Shown piece after piece: positions 61,468 through 64,000 of a DNA stretch of 64,000 nucleotides. Location: NCBI GenBank assembly GCA_023374045.1, contig CM041777.1, forward strand, positions 109,767,588-109,831,587, read 5' to 3'. The position numbers and the translations under genes are program-made. A model generated the notes under the pieces. The model worked only from the letters and a program-made list of their open reading frames with translations, was not told where the DNA came from and ran no database searches. The stretch comes from Limonium bicolor. Taxonomy: Eukaryota; Streptophyta; Magnoliopsida; Caryophyllales; Plumbaginaceae. Numbering within the stretch: position 1 is the stretch's first letter; every line of letters starts with the position of its first letter.

Positions 61468-62325
61468 CTGGATAGTTGTGTAGAGTGTAGCACCCATGGC
61501 TGCCTGGATGCGAAAAGCAGTCCCCCCGGAACTTCTCGACCTTGACGGTCTCGGAGTAGTCGACTCCGGGGATGAAGTCTTAAAGACCGATGAAGCGAGC
61601 GTAGTACTCGTCCACAGACAAACCTCCCCGGGATAGAGTCTCAAACTCCGAGTGCTTCTTCTACTTGAGGTGCGTGAGGTAGTACTTCCCTCGTAGGATC
61701 TTAGTGTATGCAGCCCAAGAAAAGTCGGGCATAGCCAAATGGGGATCCTTCACAAGCCTCTACCAAGTACTAGCCACATCCTTCAGATGGAAAGCGGTGA
61801 TAGTGACAATCTGGTCAGCTGGCACTCACAAGGCTTCGTAAGCCTTCTCATGCTCTACAATGTAGCGCTCTAAGGCAATAAGGTCTGGTTCCCCTGAGTA
61901 TGTTGGCGGTCGAGTCTTGGACACCGCCTTCAGCCAATTGACTTCACGGGGCTGAGGTGGGTGGGGTGGTGCTCCTCCGATCTGCGCTCCAAGCTGGGTG
62001 AGAAGAGCAGCAACCGTCTCTACAATCCCTGGGGTAACAGGGTCACCACCGCCCCCTCTGTCGGCTTCACGGCCTCTAGTACGATTCGACATCTATAATA
62101 CAGATTGTCGCATCATTAATCGGTAAATATACCATAAAAATTTAGTAGATATTGGATTTCTATAAAGGTTAAAAGGTATACGCGTATTGCGTTTACTAAA
62201 CATAATGTCATTTAACGAGTCATCTCGTACCTCACAGACGTATCCCGTGTTTCCCAATCCTAGGCTCACTGTCTTAATCTTAGTATCTCGTCATCAGAGC
62301 GGTACTCTGCTCTGATACCACTTTT

Positions 62326-64000
62326 TGTAACACCCTCTTGGTAATCACATCTCACAACGGAAGTATAACAGTAAATATCCTTACACGGGTGTCACATGCA
62401 ATTACTCGCCCATGCGAGTAAAGAAGCAGAAACGAAATATAGTAATTAATAACGATAATAATAAAACTCCACAGTGATAACGAGATACCATCCTATACAT
62501 CATGCTAAGTCCAAAATCATACCGACGACAAGTGAGCGTCTAACCGTTCCCAAATATATACAACATCGTCATAGTGTGAACTAAAGTCTACATAATACAA
62601 TACGAAGTCTCGTGCGGTAATAAAAAACAAAATCCCTATCTACCCAGGTCCCACACTTCGGCTTCAGCGTGATCAACAACCTGCAAAACGCCGTGGAGGC
62701 TCAATGATAAACGCTGAGTATGATAGGTATGTATTTGGACCCTATTGGTCGCTTAAGTCGTTATAACCGTCTTTGCATTAGATTTGTTACATGTTGTACC
62801 GGTTTACAATGTATAATGAATACTGTAAAAGACATAATTAAACACACAACATTCACTACAATACACACTCATCATTTATATCAACGGGAATAAATTTGAA
62901 TGCGGTAGAACGCGCAATCACTTTTAATGATCGATATACATTATTACAACCGACCTCTCAAGCCCTCACATACCATCGTATTATAATTAACACTATTGGG
63001 TGTCAAGTTAGGTCAACCCGAAATAACTCACATGGACATTTGTCCCACGTACACACAAAGGTGCTCATCATGCCAAGGATCAGGAGATCCCGGGACTTTC
63101 ACTTTTCCTTTTTAAAGGCGCCCTTAAATGGCCGGAGCTGGTACCAATAGTAGTACACTCTGCCTGGCGATCTATGTAGGTTCATCAGGATTTAACAAAA
63201 GAAAACCCGATCTGGGTGTTAACTCTAGTGATCACTATGCTCAACCAATAGCCAATGACTAAATAGGTTTATATATCAACATACTCACCAACTGTCCATC
63301 ACTTGATTAATTTTAATCAATTACCTAAAGTACAGTCTTAGGTCTGGAGAATTCATTTATTACTTAGCTGCCGTGAGGGTCTTATGCATACCTAGAAATA
63401 ATCTAGGTCGTATTCATGTTTGAGATCCATGCTCTAGAGACCGACATAGTCGTGTCTCGTACCTAAGTGTTTTACTTAGGTTAATATGTATATATTTATA
63501 CTAAGTGTATTATATTAAGTAACAACAGTGTCATCACATTGCTTGTATGTGTATGTTTGTATAAGCCGATCTATAGTCGACGTAATATTAGTCCGAAAGG
63601 ACGTTCACGTACAATAGTAATAATGCGATAATAGCAAACAGATATAAGGTTCAAACCACACATACATGCATATAGCACACACATAAAATTGTTAAAACAA
63701 ATCAATATCGTCAGAACCCGAGGAAGCCCTCAGGACAATTCAGACCAAAAGTGTTCACATACCGTACACCACAGACCAATGATGCGCAAAACCCTAAGCT
63801 CGTCTAGCGCCTTTGTCTAACGTACGAATTAATATATTAATATCACTATGAGTCAATCCACATGACTAATTAAACTTGGTATATCTGAATAACGCTAATA
63901 ATCCTGACATTTCATCCCCGAATTTCAACAATTAGTTGGTTCGGATTTTCGTTACGTTAAACTCGTTACTCGTAGTAATTACTAACGTTCGGGTTTAACT
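62326..64000 (-). repeat. E3 5' LTR, partial
   Basis: It starts TGTAACACCC next to the primer site (minus TGGTATCAGAGC, 62320-62309). It aligns with 50540-52230 and runs off the window; the rest (about 3.5 kb) is outside. Confidence 0.88.

Larger units (their letters stand above)
60580..62092 (-). pseudogene. gag: E3 Gag, four exons
   Basis: Exon 1 (62092-61468) starts MSNRTRGREADRGGGGD and carries the gag domain (TRPPTYSGEPDLIALERYI, then AFHLKDVAST beyond a TGA). Exon 2 is 61379-61242, exon 3 is 61163-61027, and exon 4 is 60942-60580 ending in TAA. Exon edges match E1. Exon 4 holds the zinc-knuckle region, but an indel shifts the first knuckle (HYSKHCGSN...). Stops and indels make it non-functional. 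Confidence 0.82.
50540..64000 (-). mobile_element. E3, gypsy/chromovirus element with AlkB gene (runs off right edge)
   Basis: The 3' LTR is 50540-55676, the internal region 55677-62325, and the 5' LTR starts at 62326 and leaves the window. Order on the minus strand: primer site, gag (four exons), AlkB-type dioxygenase, protease, reverse transcriptase, RNase H, integrase, chromodomain, polypurine tract. The order PR-RT-RH-IN is that of Ty3/gypsy. The integrase tail resembles Tekay/Del chromoviruses. All domains carry stops. It is inserted inside E4 gag. The 5 bases before it are TCAGT; the matching copy would be outside the window. Confidence 0.9.

Overview
This is repeat-dominated nuclear DNA of a flowering plant. 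The signs are large LTR retrotransposons with an initiator-methionine-tRNA type primer site, Stowaway and Mutator-like MITEs, a CACTA transposon, and one host gene of the plant NF-Y transcription factor family. I cannot name the species.

Layout: (1) 1-9735 is a minus-strand Ty3/gypsy element, E1. It has a pol 3' relic, noncoding filler, a gag gene split by three small introns, the primer site and a 5.6 kb 5' LTR; it landed inside a MITE (9736-10314). (2) 10742-11184 is a minus-strand NF-YB gene with a one-base frame break in a G run near its N terminus. (3) 11955-12938 holds two abutting Stowaway MITEs, the first split by a Mutator-type MITE. (4) 13011-18969 is a copia element with matching LTRs and a perfect 5-bp target duplication. 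It keeps only an RNase H tail and is otherwise filled with hairpin-like tandem repeats. (5) 19150-23720 holds old relics: an inverted-repeat element with a minisatellite, an Athila/Tat-like LTR and a Mutator-like relic. (6) A copia LTR (23721-42072) has been split twice. The first insertion is a 14.3 kb noncoding element E2 with nearly identical 4.3-4.4 kb LTRs and a GGAAG duplication. The second is a 3.5 kb CACTA element with a CAC duplication and an in-frame ULP1-type protease gene. (7) 43280-45640 is a field of tandem repeats, including about eight telo-box hairpin units. (8) 46900-50539 is a plus-strand gypsy LTR and gag (E4), interrupted by a second minus-strand gypsy element, E3 (50540 to beyond the window). 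E3 keeps recognisable gag, protease, RT, RNase H, integrase and chromodomain relics.

The most unusual content is in E3. Between its gag and protease lies a complete, indel-free AlkB-type 2-oxoglutarate/Fe(II) dioxygenase reading frame (59747-60421, minus). Its HxD, distal His and RxNxTxR motifs all survive, although it carries six premature stops. E1 and E3 also share three GT-AG introns at identical places inside gag, so the zinc knuckles are in frame only after splicing. This points to a chromovirus family that expresses its proteins through splicing and carries a nucleic-acid demethylase homologue. E1 (gag only), E2 (no coding) and E3 (gag, AlkB and pol) look like autonomous and non-autonomous relatives that share ends, a hairpin at the primer site and internal filler.
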